Source: JBGTFE01 sp036403235 (GTDB lineage: Bacteria > Acidobacteriota > Blastocatellia > Pyrinomonadales > Pyrinomonadaceae). From it: a stretch of 19,477 nucleotides of DNA. The position numbers and the translations under genes were made by a program. The stretch's first letter is position 1. The number at the start of each line of letters is the position of its first letter. The notes under the pieces were generated by a model that saw nothing but the letters and a program-made list of their open reading frames with translations, ran no database searches and had not been told where the DNA came from. Location: assembly GCA_036403235.1 (NCBI GenBank), contig DASWRI010000029.1, positions 1 to 19,477 of the forward strand, given 5' to 3'. Shown here piece after piece: positions 1 to 7,827 of this stretch.

Positions 1-1
1 T

Positions 2-163
2 AAGCCGGTCGCCGCCGATTATGACGGCGACGGACGAGCCGACATCGCCGTATTTCGTCCGTCGAGCGGCGTCTGGTATCAACTTCGTTCGACAAACGGA
101 TTTTCAGCGCAGCAATTCGGCGTTTCGACCGACGTTCCGACGCCTAATGCATTTGTTCCTTAG
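2..163 (+). CDS. C-terminal end of a secreted DYDGDG-repeat (FG-GAP/VCBS-like) protein, 5' truncated by window edge
   Basis: Reading from base 2, the frame stays open for 53 codons to a TAG at 161-163. It encodes KPVAADYDGDG, then a VFRPSSGVWY block, and ends in NAFVP. This is the last unit of a 45-residue repeat protein: the C-terminus of the 991-residue protein at 10905-13880 aligns without gaps, with 41 of 53 residues the same by eye and the same distance from DYDGDG to the stop. The DxDGDG core is an acidic calcium-binding-type loop as in FG-GAP/VCBS repeats. By analogy the complete protein is probably exported and extracellular. The start, signal peptide and upstream repeats lie outside the window. 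Confidence 0.85.
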   Translation, partial: KPVAADYDGDGRADIAVFRPSSGVWYQLRSTNGFSAQQFGVSTDVPTPNAFVP

Positions 164-176
164 ACATTTTTTCCAC

Positions 177-236
177 AAAGAACACCGAAGAGCACAAGAG
201 ATTTTAAATAAATTTCTCTGTGCTCGCTGTGTTCAT
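177..236. repeat. Intergenic dyad, CTCTGTG-word family (copy 1); possible bidirectional terminator
   Basis: The left arm (177-201) and right arm (215-236) are imperfect complements separated by an AT-rich loop. Each arm is made of short related words (gaacac, gagcac, ctctgtg). It lies between two convergent genes, the repeat-protein end at 163 and the nth stop at 233-235, which the right arm overlaps. A second copy of the same word family occurs at 6123-6181, also between convergent genes. A role in transcription termination is inferred from position and fold only. Confidence 0.6.
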
Positions 237-883
237 TCATAAGCAATAACGCCGATTTTCGGGCAGATATCATTTAAAACACATTGCGAACATTTCGGCT
301 TGCGCGCCTGACAAATTTTTCGGCCGTGCGAGATGAGCCAGTGCGGAAACATTATCCAGTCTTTTTGCGGGACAAGCGCGCTTAAATCCTGTTCAATTTT
401 TTCGGGATTTTCATTTTCGGTCAAGCCTAATCTTTGCGAAAGTCTGCCGACGTGCGTATCGACGACGACGCCCGAAGCGATGCCGAAGGCGTTTCCCAAA
501 ACTACGTTAGCGGTTTTTCTTGCTACGCCGTTTAAGATTAAAAGCTCTTCCATCGTGCTTGGAATCTCGCCGTCGTAAAGCTCTATAATTTTTTGACACG
601 CGCCCTGTATATTCTTCGCTTTGTTGCGGAAAAAGCCGGTCGAATGAATGTCTCGCTCGAGCTCTTCCTGAAGAACGTCGAGATAGTCTTTCGGCGCGCG
701 GTATTTGCGAAAAAGATTGGCGGTGACGATGTTAACGCGCTCGTCGGTGCACTGCGCCGAAAGAATCGTGGCGACGAGAAGCTCGAAAGCGTTCGTATGA
801 TTCAAGGCGCAGTGCGCGTCCGGATATTCTTTTTTTAATCTTTTAATAATCTCTGCGGCGTGCGCTTTTTTGTCGGAAATCAT
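233..883 (-). CDS. nth: Endonuclease III (base-excision-repair DNA glycosylase/AP lyase)
   Basis: This 216-residue protein is close to the usual size of bacterial Nth, which removes oxidised pyrimidines and nicks the abasic strand. The helix-hairpin-helix reads LNGVARKTANVV at about 117-128, with the catalytic lysine at K123. The catalytic aspartate is D142 in VDTHV. The 4Fe-4S cluster ligands follow the C-x6-C-x2-C-x5-C pattern at C191, C198, C201 and C207. An upstream in-frame start would add 26 residues with no family similarity, so the ATG at 883 is chosen. No clear Shine-Dalgarno site is visible. The hairpin has GVAR where GVGR is commoner, a mild change. The gene is transcribed divergently from the aminotransferase at 1039. 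Confidence 0.95.
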   Translation of the reverse strand: MISDKKAHAAEIIKRLKKEYPDAHCALNHTNAFELLVATILSAQCTDERVNIVTANLFRKYRAPKDYLDVLQEELERDIHSTGFFRNKAKNIQGACQKIIELYDGEIPSTMEELLILNGVARKTANVVLGNAFGIASGVVVDTHVGRLSQRLGLTENENPEKIEQDLSALVPQKDWIMFPHWLISHGRKICQARKPKCSQCVLNDICPKIGVIAYE

Positions 884-962
884 TTCCGAAAAGGTTAAAA
901 AAGAAATGCGGAAAATGCAAATCCGGAGAGGTTTAGGTAGAATTGAATTGTCAAAAGGCACT

Positions 963-1034
963 CGGCATTCAGCGGTCGGCGGTCAGCGTAAAAGCGGATT
1001 TCAACCGATTACTGATTACTGATTACCGACTACT
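963..1034. repeat. Intergenic dyad of GATTACT/GGTCAGC words
   Basis: The left part (963-988) carries tandem words of the type agcggtcggcggtcagc. The right part (about 1005-1034) carries gattactgattactgattac, whose complement resembles the left part (tcagtaatcagtaatcgg against tcagcggtcggcggtc). It fills the gap between the divergent nth and aminotransferase genes and ends 4 nt before the aminotransferase ATG, so it would sit in that gene's 5' leader. The function is unknown. Confidence 0.5.
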
Positions 1035-1038
1035 TAAA

Positions 1039-2154
1039 ATGAAAGTTCCTTTACTCGATTTATCCGAACAGAATCAACTTTTACGTCCTGAAATCGAAGC
1101 CGCGCTCGGCCGCGTTCTGGACACGAACGGTTTTATCCTCGGCGGCGAAGTCGCGGCGCTCGAAAAAGAATTGGCCGAATACTGCGGCGTCAATCACGCC
1201 ATCGGATGCGCCTCGGGGTCGGACGCGCTTCTGCTTGCTTTGATGGCGCTCGACGTCGGCGCGGGCGACGAAGTTATCACGACGCCGTACAGCTTTTTTG
1301 CGACCGTTTCGGCGGTCACGCGTCTCGGCGCGAAGCCCGTCTTTGTCGATATCGACCCGAAAACTTATAATCTCGACATTTCGCAGATTGAAGCGAAAAT
1401 TACCGAACGGACAAAGGCGATTCAGCCCGTCCACCTCTACGGCCAATGCGCCGATATGGACGATTTGCGCGCGGTGAGCGAAAAATACGGCGTGCCGCTC
1501 GTCGAAGACGCGGCGCAGGCCATCGGCGCGGAAGACGCCGGGCGGCGCGCGGGCGCGATGTCGGAAATCGGCTGTTTCAGCTTTTATCCTTCGAAAAATC
1601 TGGGCGGAATGGGCGACGGCGGTTTTATGACGACCGACTCGGACGAGCTGGCGCACAAACTTCTCGCGCTTCGCTCTCACGGTTCGTTCGAGCGTTATTA
1701 TCACAAATGGGTCGGTTTGAACTCGCGTCTCGACGGTTTTCAGGGCGCAGTTCTAAGAGTAAAGCTTCCGCATCTCGACGCGTGGTCTGATAAGCGCAAA
1801 CAAAACGCGGATTTTTACCGCGAGCTTTTTACAGACGCCGGGCTTACAGAGCAAATCGTTCTGCCGTTCGAACGCGAAAACGTGCGTCATATTTACAATC
1901 AATTTGTCATACGCGCTCCCGAGCGGCGCGACGAGCTGAAACGTTTTCTCGCCGAAAACGAAATCGGGACGGACGTTTATTATCCGGTCTCGCTGCATCT
2001 GCAGGAATGTTTCGAATATCTCGGCTATCAGAAAGGCGATTTCCCCGAATCGGAGAAGGCTTCGCTCGAAACGCTCGCGCTGCCGATTTATCCCGAACTG
2101 AAACCCGAGCAGCAGGAATACGTCGTCAAAAAAATTGCGGAATTTCTTCGGTAA
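1039..2154 (+). CDS. DegT/DnrJ/EryC1/StrS-family PLP-dependent sugar aminotransferase
   Basis: The 371-residue protein matches the length and N-terminus (VPLLDL) of this family, which transfers an amino group to nucleotide-linked keto-sugars for O-antigens, exopolysaccharides or glycosides. Visible motifs are ASGSDALLLAL at about 58-68 (phosphate-binding region), EDAAQ at 156-160 with the PLP-pyridine aspartate D157, and SFYPSKNLGGMGDGG at 181-195 with the Schiff-base lysine K186. The earlier in-frame ATG at 943 would translate the intergenic dyad, so the ATG at 1039 is used. It heads a same-strand run with a TPR/CBM-like protein, a Wzy/WaaL-type protein and a methyltransferase, which suggests surface-glycan assembly (inference). 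The exact sugar substrate cannot be read from the sequence. Confidence 0.93.
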   Translation: MKVPLLDLSEQNQLLRPEIEAALGRVLDTNGFILGGEVAALEKELAEYCGVNHAIGCASGSDALLLALMALDVGAGDEVITTPYSFFATVSAVTRLGAKPVFVDIDPKTYNLDISQIEAKITERTKAIQPVHLYGQCADMDDLRAVSEKYGVPLVEDAAQAIGAEDAGRRAGAMSEIGCFSFYPSKNLGGMGDGGFMTTDSDELAHKLLALRSHGSFERYYHKWVGLNSRLDGFQGAVLRVKLPHLDAWSDKRKQNADFYRELFTDAGLTEQIVLPFERENVRHIYNQFVIRAPERRDELKRFLAENEIGTDVYYPVSLHLQECFEYLGYQKGDFPESEKASLETLALPIYPELKPEQQEYVVKKIAEFLR

Positions 2155-2158
2155 TTTA

Positions 2159-2266
2159 TGGAGTTGACCGGGTTGCCGGAAGTTACAGAGTTGGAGGAAG
2201 TTTTTAACTCTGCGTCTCGGCAGCTCCGTCAACTTTCTCCGACTTTCTGTAACTATCTGCAACTTT
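2159..2266. repeat. Intergenic dyad of AGTT-word repeats
   Basis: Words such as agttacagagttggaggaagtt in the left half (about 2181-2203) recur as the complement in the right half (about 2232-2266: aactttctccgactttctgtaact). The dyad fills most of the gap between the aminotransferase stop and the TPR gene. It has the same style of construction as the other dyads in this window but a different word. No function is assigned. Confidence 0.5.
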
Positions 2267-2317
2267 AGATTTGCCGTTTTCAGTAATAAAGTCTAAAAAT
2301 AAATAAACACTCAAAAA

Positions 2318-3643
2318 ATGACGACTGAAGCTGAACAGAATATAAAGGACGAAACACAAATCGCCGTTTTCGATGCGCGCAAAACGCCGGTTCGGATTGC
2401 TCTCGTCGCCTGCGTCGCGGTCGCGATTGCTTTTGGCTGGTTTTCGATTCGATGGCAACTGGGAAATATGCTTGCGTCTTTGACTCTGCCCACCGACCCG
2501 AACGCAAAGGAAGTTTCAAAAGTTGCGACGAATCTTTCGCCGAACGACCCAATGACGAATTGGTTTGCGGCGAGCGTCGAATCGGAAGATTTCGCGCAGG
2601 GAAATCAGGAAAACGCGCTCGTCGGTTTTCAGCGAACCGTGCGGCTCGCGCCGTTCGATTTTAACTGGTGGATTCAGCTCGGTCGCGCCTACGAAAACGC
2701 GGGCGATATGCAGAAGGCGGAAAACGCGCTCGTCGAAGCCGTCAGACTCGCTCCGAACTACACGATGCCGCACTGGCATCTCGGAAATTTTTACGTTCGA
2801 CAGGGAAGAGAAACGGAAGCCTTCGCCGAATTGCAAAAAGTTGCCGAAAACAATGCGGTTTATCGCGAACAGGTTTTTTCGATTGCGTGGGATTATTACG
2901 AAAAAGACACCGCCAAGCTCGAACAGATTGCGGGAAATTCGCCTGCTGTCCGGGCGAGTCTGGCGAAGTTTTACGCCGCCCGCGAAAGCGCCGACAACAG
3001 TCTGCGCGTCTGGAATTTGCTTTCTCCCGAAGAAAAGGAAACTCATCTGGACGTCGCCAAATTAATCGCGCAGGCGCTTTACGACAAGCGTTTTTATCGC
3101 GCGGCGGTTCATTTCGTCAGACAAATCGGAATCGAGTTCAACGCGCAAATGGAAACGATTGAAAACGCCGGATTCGAAAGCTTAATCAGCGACGAGACGA
3201 CGCCGGTTTATTTCAGCTGGCGCGTTTTGCCGGTCGAGAAAATCGAGGTTAAAACCGACCCGAACGAGAAGCACGAAGGAAGTCGCAGTCTGCGCATCTT
3301 GTTTACCGGTTATTCGGGCACCGAGCTGAATAATATCTACCAGATTGTCGCCGTCAATTCTTCGACGCGCTATCGCCTGAGCTACTGGGTGAAAACGGAA
3401 AATCTGAAAAGCGCCGGGACGCCGACTTTTGAAATCATCAACAGCAACGACGATAAAATAATCGCGACGGGCAAAGCTTTGCCCTCGGAAACGAACGACT
3501 GGCAGCTAATGCAAATCGATTTTACGTCGCCGGAAAACGCCGAGGCCGTAACGATTCGGACGGCGCGCACCTTTTGCGGAAACGCCTGCCCGATTGTCGG
3601 CACGATTTGGCTGGACGATTTTAAGTTAGAGAAGATTAAGTAA
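2318..3643 (+). CDS. Membrane-anchored TPR protein with C-terminal carbohydrate-binding-like domain
   Basis: This is a 441-residue protein. Residues 1-26 are polar, and 27-44 form one hydrophobic membrane segment (IALVACVAVAIAFGWF). Two or more TPR-like helical repeats follow at about 78-175 (for example WWIQLGRAYENAGDMQKAENALVEA, read across 117-141). A second helical region runs to about 275. Residues 283-438 resemble a galactose-binding-like/CBM4_9 beta-sandwich: NAGFE start, GSRSLRI, YRLSYWVKT and a closing IWLDDFKL. It lies 40 nt upstream of a Wzy/WaaL-type gene, so a role as a glycan-assembly partner facing the periplasm is likely but inferred. The ATG at 2318 has no obvious Shine-Dalgarno site. 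The domain calls are by eye. Confidence 0.8.
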   Translation: MTTEAEQNIKDETQIAVFDARKTPVRIALVACVAVAIAFGWFSIRWQLGNMLASLTLPTDPNAKEVSKVATNLSPNDPMTNWFAASVESEDFAQGNQENALVGFQRTVRLAPFDFNWWIQLGRAYENAGDMQKAENALVEAVRLAPNYTMPHWHLGNFYVRQGRETEAFAELQKVAENNAVYREQVFSIAWDYYEKDTAKLEQIAGNSPAVRASLAKFYAARESADNSLRVWNLLSPEEKETHLDVAKLIAQALYDKRFYRAAVHFVRQIGIEFNAQMETIENAGFESLISDETTPVYFSWRVLPVEKIEVKTDPNEKHEGSRSLRILFTGYSGTELNNIYQIVAVNSSTRYRLSYWVKTENLKSAGTPTFEIINSNDDKIIATGKALPSETNDWQLMQIDFTSPENAEAVTIRTARTFCGNACPIVGTIWLDDFKLEKIK

Positions 3644-3682
3644 GGGATTAGCAAAAAATCTAAAACCTAATCTCTAAAATCA
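3642..3682. repeat. Short intergenic dyad, GATTAG/CTAATC words
   Basis: The left arm around agggattag and the right arm ctaatctct are complementary and flank aaaaaatctaaaac. It begins at the stop of the TPR gene and ends just before the next ATG at 3684. It is too weak for a confident terminator call, and transcription probably continues into the next gene. Confidence 0.35.
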
Positions 3683-3683
3683 A

Positions 3684-5066
3684 ATGACGACTGATATAAA
3701 AACAACTCTGCCGAGCCGGATTTTATTTTTTCTGCTGTGCGCGACGCTCGTTTTTTCGACGCTCGCCTACGGCACCGTGCATCAGCCGATCATCTCGCTT
3801 TTTTATTTAATCGGCGTGCTAACGGTGATTTTGTGGGCGCTTGATTCTTTCCGAACCGGAGTTTTGCGGTTTAATAAAAATCTCATCCAGATTCCGCTTG
3901 CGGCGGCCGTCATTTACGGTTTTATTCAAATTATTCCGTTTGGAAGCCTCGCCGAAATCGGAGGACTTTCCGGCATCGCGCGGACGATTTCGCTCGAGCC
4001 TTTCTGGACGAAAATGTTTGCGCTCCATTTTTTCGTTTTTTTGATTTTTCTGGCCGCGCTGCTCGTCTATACGGACAGCGCCAAACGTCTGCGGAGAATA
4101 GTCTGGCTGATTACGATTTTCGGATTCGTCTACGCATTTTTCGCCATTCTGCAATACGTTTTGAGTCCCGACAAAATCTACGGAATTTACGAGCTGAAAT
4201 ACGCCAAGCCGTTCGGTTCTTTCGTCAATCGGCACAATTTTGCCGCTTATATGGAGATGACGATGGCCGTCCCGCTCGGTTTGATGTTTGCGGGCGCGGT
4301 GCCGCGCGACAAACGGCTTCTGGTTGTGACGGCCATCGCTTTGATGGGCGTCGCGCTGATTCTGAGCGGCTCGCGCGGCGGGCTGGTGGCATTCCTGGCG
4401 GAAATTTTCTTTATGCTGATTTTGACGACCGAAACAAAAAGCTACGGCCAGCTCGTCGTCAAAGTCGGTCTCGCCGTTCTGCTGCTCGCAACGATTATTG
4501 CCGGCTCGATTCTTATCGGCGGCGAATCATCCCTGACGCGCATCGCCGAAACTGCCGCCTCAAACGACATTACGACGAATCGAACGCATATCTGGAATAT
4601 AACTTTAAGCGTGATAAGAACTTACCCGCTTTTCGGGACGGGCCTCGGCGGCTTTAGCTCGGCTTACACTAACTTCGACACCTTAAACGGGATGGAACGT
4701 GTCGAGCAGGCGCACAACGATTATCTGCAAATTCTCTCCGATGCCGGTTTGGTCGGATTAATCATCGCCGCATTTTTTGTTTTTCAGCTGTTCCGAAACG
4801 GCCTGAAAAACGCGAAAACAGTTAATCTGTTCCGGCGCGGTGTCGCCGTCGGCGCGCTCGCCGGCTGTTTTGCGATATTGATTCACAGTCTTTTCGATTT
4901 TGTTCTCCACACGAGCGCCGTCGCTTATCTGTTTGTGACTCTGGTCGCGCTGACCGTCGTCAGCGGCAATAAGTTTATCGACGACAGCGACGACGGCTCA
5001 AAGCGACGCCACCGGAAAAGCCGTTCGGCGAGCGTGACGCCGATTGAAGCAAAACGCAGAAGATAA
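3684..5066 (+). CDS. O-antigen ligase/polymerase-type membrane protein (Wzy_C family)
   Basis: The 460-residue protein has about ten or more hydrophobic segments (for example 12-30, 36-53, 112-129, 138-158, 192-205, 212-228, 258-280, 353-370, 386-402 and 408-427). Family features are NRHNFAAY (182-189), SGSRGG (228-233), then a periplasmic-loop-like stretch with R300-THIW, GTGLGGF (318-324) and QAHNDYLQILSDAG (342-355). Such proteins join or polymerise undecaprenyl-linked glycans at the periplasmic face of the inner membrane. The C-terminal tail (about 433-460) is very basic and probably cytoplasmic. The neighbours, a sugar aminotransferase and a carbohydrate-binding-like TPR protein, fit exopolysaccharide or O-antigen work. 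Ligase and polymerase activities cannot be told apart from sequence. Confidence 0.88.
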   Translation: MTTDIKTTLPSRILFFLLCATLVFSTLAYGTVHQPIISLFYLIGVLTVILWALDSFRTGVLRFNKNLIQIPLAAAVIYGFIQIIPFGSLAEIGGLSGIARTISLEPFWTKMFALHFFVFLIFLAALLVYTDSAKRLRRIVWLITIFGFVYAFFAILQYVLSPDKIYGIYELKYAKPFGSFVNRHNFAAYMEMTMAVPLGLMFAGAVPRDKRLLVVTAIALMGVALILSGSRGGLVAFLAEIFFMLILTTETKSYGQLVVKVGLAVLLLATIIAGSILIGGESSLTRIAETAASNDITTNRTHIWNITLSVIRTYPLFGTGLGGFSSAYTNFDTLNGMERVEQAHNDYLQILSDAGLVGLIIAAFFVFQLFRNGLKNAKTVNLFRRGVAVGALAGCFAILIHSLFDFVLHTSAVAYLFVTLVALTVVSGNKFIDDSDDGSKRRHRKSRSASVTPIEAKRRR

Positions 5067-5096
5067 ATAAATTAAAATTTTAAAAGGAGTCTTAAA

Positions 5097-6110
5097 ATGG
5101 AACAAAACAGTGACGTTTCACCGATGGAGGTTTTTTCGACCATCAATTCATTTCATCGCTCGGCGGCGCTCAAAGCTGGAATCGAGCTCGGCGTTTTTAC
5201 AAAAATCGCCGAGGGAAGCAAAACCGCAAAAGCGATTGCCGAAGCGTGCGAAGCGGCCGAGCGCGGAGTCAGAATTTTGTGCGACAGCCTCGCGGTTATC
5301 GGATTTTTGACAAAAACAGGCGACGAATACGATTTGCGCGAAGACGCCGCCGTTTTTCTAAATCGAAATTCGCCCGCATATATGGGAACTGCGGTTGATT
5401 TTCTGATGTCGCCGATGTTGATGGACGGATTTGTGAGTTTGACCGATGCCGTCAGACAAGGCGGAACGGCTATTCCGGACGAAGGTTCGGTTGCGCCGGA
5501 AAATCCCGTCTGGGTAAAATTTGCGCGCTCGATGATGCCGATGATGATGCCCGCGGCCGAGCAGATGGCGGAAAATCTCCCTTTCGAACGAGACAAACAA
5601 ATAAAAGTTCTCGACATTGCCGCCGGCCACGGAATTTTCGGAATAAAAATGGCGCAGCGTTTTCCGAATGCGGAAATTTACGCGCTCGACTGGAAAAATG
5701 TTTTGGAAGTGGCAAAAGAGAATGCGGAAAAATTTGGCGTTTCGGAACGGTACCGAACGATTGAAGGCAGCGCTTTCGACGCTGATTTCGGAGCGGATTA
5801 CGACGTCGTTCTGCTGACGAATTTTCTGCATCACTTCGACGCGCCGACCAACGAAAAACTTTTGCGAAAGATTTACGACAGCCTCGACGGAGACGGAAAA
5901 GTTCTGACGCTCGAATTCGTGCCGAACGACGACCGTATCTCGCCGCCCGGCGAAGCTTTATTCAGCCTGATAATGCTCAGCAGCACGCCGAGCGGCGACG
6001 CTTACACGTTCGCCGAGCTAAAACAAATGTTTCAAAACGCCGGATTTTCCGCGAGCGAGCACCACCCGCTTTCGCCGTCGCCGCAGCATTTGATTATTTC
6101 GACGAAATAA
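5097..6110 (+). CDS. SAM-dependent methyltransferase, O-methyltransferase (plant/polyketide type) family
   Basis: The 337-residue protein has an N-terminal winged-helix/dimerisation part (about 10-90: FHRSAALKAGIELGVF, then VRILCDSLAVIGFL) and a C-terminal Rossmann methyltransferase. SAM motif I is VLDIAAGHG (171-179), the motif II acid is D198 in YALDW, and TNFLHHF (241-247) is the region that often holds the active-site histidine. AAAGGAG at 5083-5089, 7 nt before the ATG, supports this start well. It is the last gene of the same-strand run from 1039. The substrate is unknown: it could modify a sugar, lipid or secondary metabolite. The substrate-side region 93-165 is methionine-rich. Confidence 0.9.
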   Translation: MEQNSDVSPMEVFSTINSFHRSAALKAGIELGVFTKIAEGSKTAKAIAEACEAAERGVRILCDSLAVIGFLTKTGDEYDLREDAAVFLNRNSPAYMGTAVDFLMSPMLMDGFVSLTDAVRQGGTAIPDEGSVAPENPVWVKFARSMMPMMMPAAEQMAENLPFERDKQIKVLDIAAGHGIFGIKMAQRFPNAEIYALDWKNVLEVAKENAEKFGVSERYRTIEGSAFDADFGADYDVVLLTNFLHHFDAPTNEKLLRKIYDSLDGDGKVLTLEFVPNDDRISPPGEALFSLIMLSSTPSGDAYTFAELKQMFQNAGFSASEHHPLSPSPQHLIISTK

Positions 6111-6122
6111 AAGGAAATTCAC

Positions 6123-6181
6123 TACAGAGAGCACAGAGGGCACAGAGAAAATTAAAAATCTCTGTGCCCTCTATGCTGTAA
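6123..6181. repeat. Intergenic dyad, CTCTGTG-word family (copy 2); candidate bidirectional terminator
   Basis: The left arm ends in gagggcacagaga (6136-6148) and the right arm starts with its exact 13-nt complement (6159-6171). Pairing continues imperfectly outward, and the loop is AT-rich. It lies between the convergent methyltransferase (stop 6110) and pssA (stop 6193), the same placement as copy 1 at 177-236. Stem strength and position suit termination on both strands, though neither side has a long T run. Confidence 0.65.
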
Positions 6182-6192
6182 ACGTTTTTAAT

Positions 6193-7071
6193 CTAAACGA
6201 CTGTTTCGTTTGTTTCCGCCTGAATTTCTTTTCTGCGCGGATTAAACAAAGCGAAGAAATACCAGATGATTCCGTGTGAGACGTAGAGGCCGGCGAGAAT
6301 CAAAATTATGTATTGCGAGTAGAGCCAAATCAGCATTCCGATGGCGCCGATAAGTAGAATGTAATAAATGCTCTGCCGGCCCGTCCCGGCGGTTTTAAAG
6401 CTCGTGTAGCGAATCGTGCTGACCATCAAAAGACCGAGAACGCCTATCAAAATGATTATAAAAATGCAGTAAAAACGCGCCAGATTTTCGCCTTGAGCCG
6501 AAAGCGGCAGCGGCGAGAAATGAACAATCGCGGCGAGCAGCCCGGCGGCGGGCGGAATCGGCAGACCGACAAAATTCTTTTTATCGACCTTGGTCGAGCC
6601 TTCAATCAAAACGCGCGGGCGAGTCGCCTGCAGGTTAAAGCGCGCCAGCCGAAACGCGCCGCACATCAGATACATAAAAAGCACGAAGACGCCGATGCCG
6701 TGCGGCGAGCTTTTTTCGTCGAACGTCGCGCCGACGGCCCAGCTGTACATCAAAACGGTCGGCGCGATGCCGAAAGTCAGGACGTCGGCCAGAGAATCGA
6801 GCTGGACGCCGATTTCGGTCGCCGTCTTCGTCATTCGTGCAAGCCGCCCATCGAGCGTGTCAAAAATAATCGCGAGACCGATGGCGACGGCCGCGTAATT
6901 AAAATAACCGCCGGCCATCTCGGCGCTTGAATGAACGAGCTGAAAGCCGCGCACGGACCACAAAACCGCCAGAAAACCCATCGCGATATTGGCCGCCGTA
7001 AAAGACGTCGGAATCAAATAAAGACCTTTTTTCAAGCCTTTATGAACCGGTTTGTTTTCTTCATCCTGCAT
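6193..7071 (-). CDS. pssA: CDP-diacylglycerol--serine O-phosphatidyltransferase
   Basis: It makes phosphatidylserine from CDP-diacylglycerol and serine at the inner membrane. The CDP-alcohol phosphotransferase signature is complete: D71, D74-G75, A78-R79, G88, D92 and D96 (DGxxARx8GxxxDxxxD). The 292-residue protein has about eight hydrophobic segments spread from about 19 to 275, as expected for the membrane-embedded type. The start at 7071 overlaps the 3' end of psd by 11 nt (shared atgcaggatga), which implies translational coupling. Next to psd, the identity as PssA rather than another CDP-alcohol transferase is well supported. Confidence 0.95.
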   Translation of the reverse strand: MQDEENKPVHKGLKKGLYLIPTSFTAANIAMGFLAVLWSVRGFQLVHSSAEMAGGYFNYAAVAIGLAIIFDTLDGRLARMTKTATEIGVQLDSLADVLTFGIAPTVLMYSWAVGATFDEKSSPHGIGVFVLFMYLMCGAFRLARFNLQATRPRVLIEGSTKVDKKNFVGLPIPPAAGLLAAIVHFSPLPLSAQGENLARFYCIFIIILIGVLGLLMVSTIRYTSFKTAGTGRQSIYYILLIGAIGMLIWLYSQYIILILAGLYVSHGIIWYFFALFNPRRKEIQAETNETVV

Positions 7072-7729
7072 ATTGTTCGGCAGCTATCTGCTGCGCGCCC
7101 GGCTCGGTCGCGTAATTGTTCAGCCGCGCGATAATCGTTTCGCCGCCGACGACGCGGTCGCCGATTTTGACCAGAATCTCGACTTCCTGCGGCATCAGCA
7201 AATCGGTGCGCGAGCTGAATTTTATAAGTCCGAATTTTTCGCCTAAATCAAGATTATCGCCTGCTTTCGACCAGCAGACAATCCGGCGCGCGATGATTCC
7301 GGCAATCTGCGTGCAGACGACGGTCATTTTTTCGCCTTCAATCGTCATCGCGTTGCGCTCGTTGACGAGGCTCGCGTCGTTGCGCGTCGCCGGAACTTTT
7401 TTGCCGCGCAGGTAATCTACTTTCGTGACTTTTCCCTTTATCGGCGCGCGGTTGATGTGAACGTCGACCGGCGAGAGAAAAACGCTGACGAGCTTTCCGC
7501 TTTCCGTCTCGTCGATTCGCGTCACGCGCCCGTCGGCGGCCGAAACGATGATGTCGTCTTCGGTCGGAGATGTCCGCTGCGGGTCGCGGAAAAAGTAAAT
7601 CATAAAAAGCGCGACCGCGAAAAAAAGCGCGGCGAAAATCCACGAAGCGAGAAACCATTCGCTCGCGACGGCAAACGCGCCCGCAATCAAAAGCGGCGTG
7701 ATGATAAACGGAAGTCCTTCTTTAACCAT
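7061..7729 (-). CDS. psd: Phosphatidylserine decarboxylase proenzyme (short type)
   Basis: It decarboxylates phosphatidylserine to phosphatidylethanolamine, the step after PssA, and matures by autocleavage to a pyruvoyl enzyme. It is 222 residues long, typical of the short form. It has an N-terminal membrane hairpin (about 8-47), D66 in SAADGRV, H91 in DVHINR, and GLIKFSSRTD at 167-176. S173 is the expected pyruvoyl serine. The residue before it is S172, where GS or GSS-type sites normally have glycine, which is an unusual cleavage junction. The ATG at 7729 has no Shine-Dalgarno site. The upstream gap holds a dyad (7735-7800). Confidence 0.93.
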   Translation of the reverse strand: MVKEGLPFIITPLLIAGAFAVASEWFLASWIFAALFFAVALFMIYFFRDPQRTSPTEDDIIVSAADGRVTRIDETESGKLVSVFLSPVDVHINRAPIKGKVTKVDYLRGKKVPATRNDASLVNERNAMTIEGEKMTVVCTQIAGIIARRIVCWSKAGDNLDLGEKFGLIKFSSRTDLLMPQEVEILVKIGDRVVGGETIIARLNNYATEPGAQQIAAEQYAG

Positions 7730-7734
7730 AAAAA

Positions 7735-7800
7735 AGTTGTCAGATATCAGATGTCAGATGTTAGCAAAAACCAGCATCCAACATCCAACATCTGACAACT
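7735..7800. repeat. Intergenic dyad of CAGATGT/ACATCTG words
   Basis: The left arm (7735-7765) has three tandem words cagatatcagatgtcagatg. The right arm (7771-7800) has catccaacatccaacatctg and ends in the complement of agttgtcag. The outer ends are strongly complementary: agttgtcagat against atctgacaact. It lies in the leader of psd, between that ATG and the terminator at 7828-7858. No function is assigned. Confidence 0.55.
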
Positions 7801-7827
7801 GCACATATTTTACGTCAGTTTGAGAAA

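Noticed and set aside
943..1038. Longer N-terminus for the aminotransferase
   Set aside because: The extra 32 residues are a translation of the intergenic dyad, and the family starts at the VPLLDL motif.
1081..1704. Long minus-strand frame opposite the aminotransferase, and many similar Arg-rich frames elsewhere
   Set aside because: These are shadow frames opposite or inside clear genes, with the biased composition expected from the coding strand.
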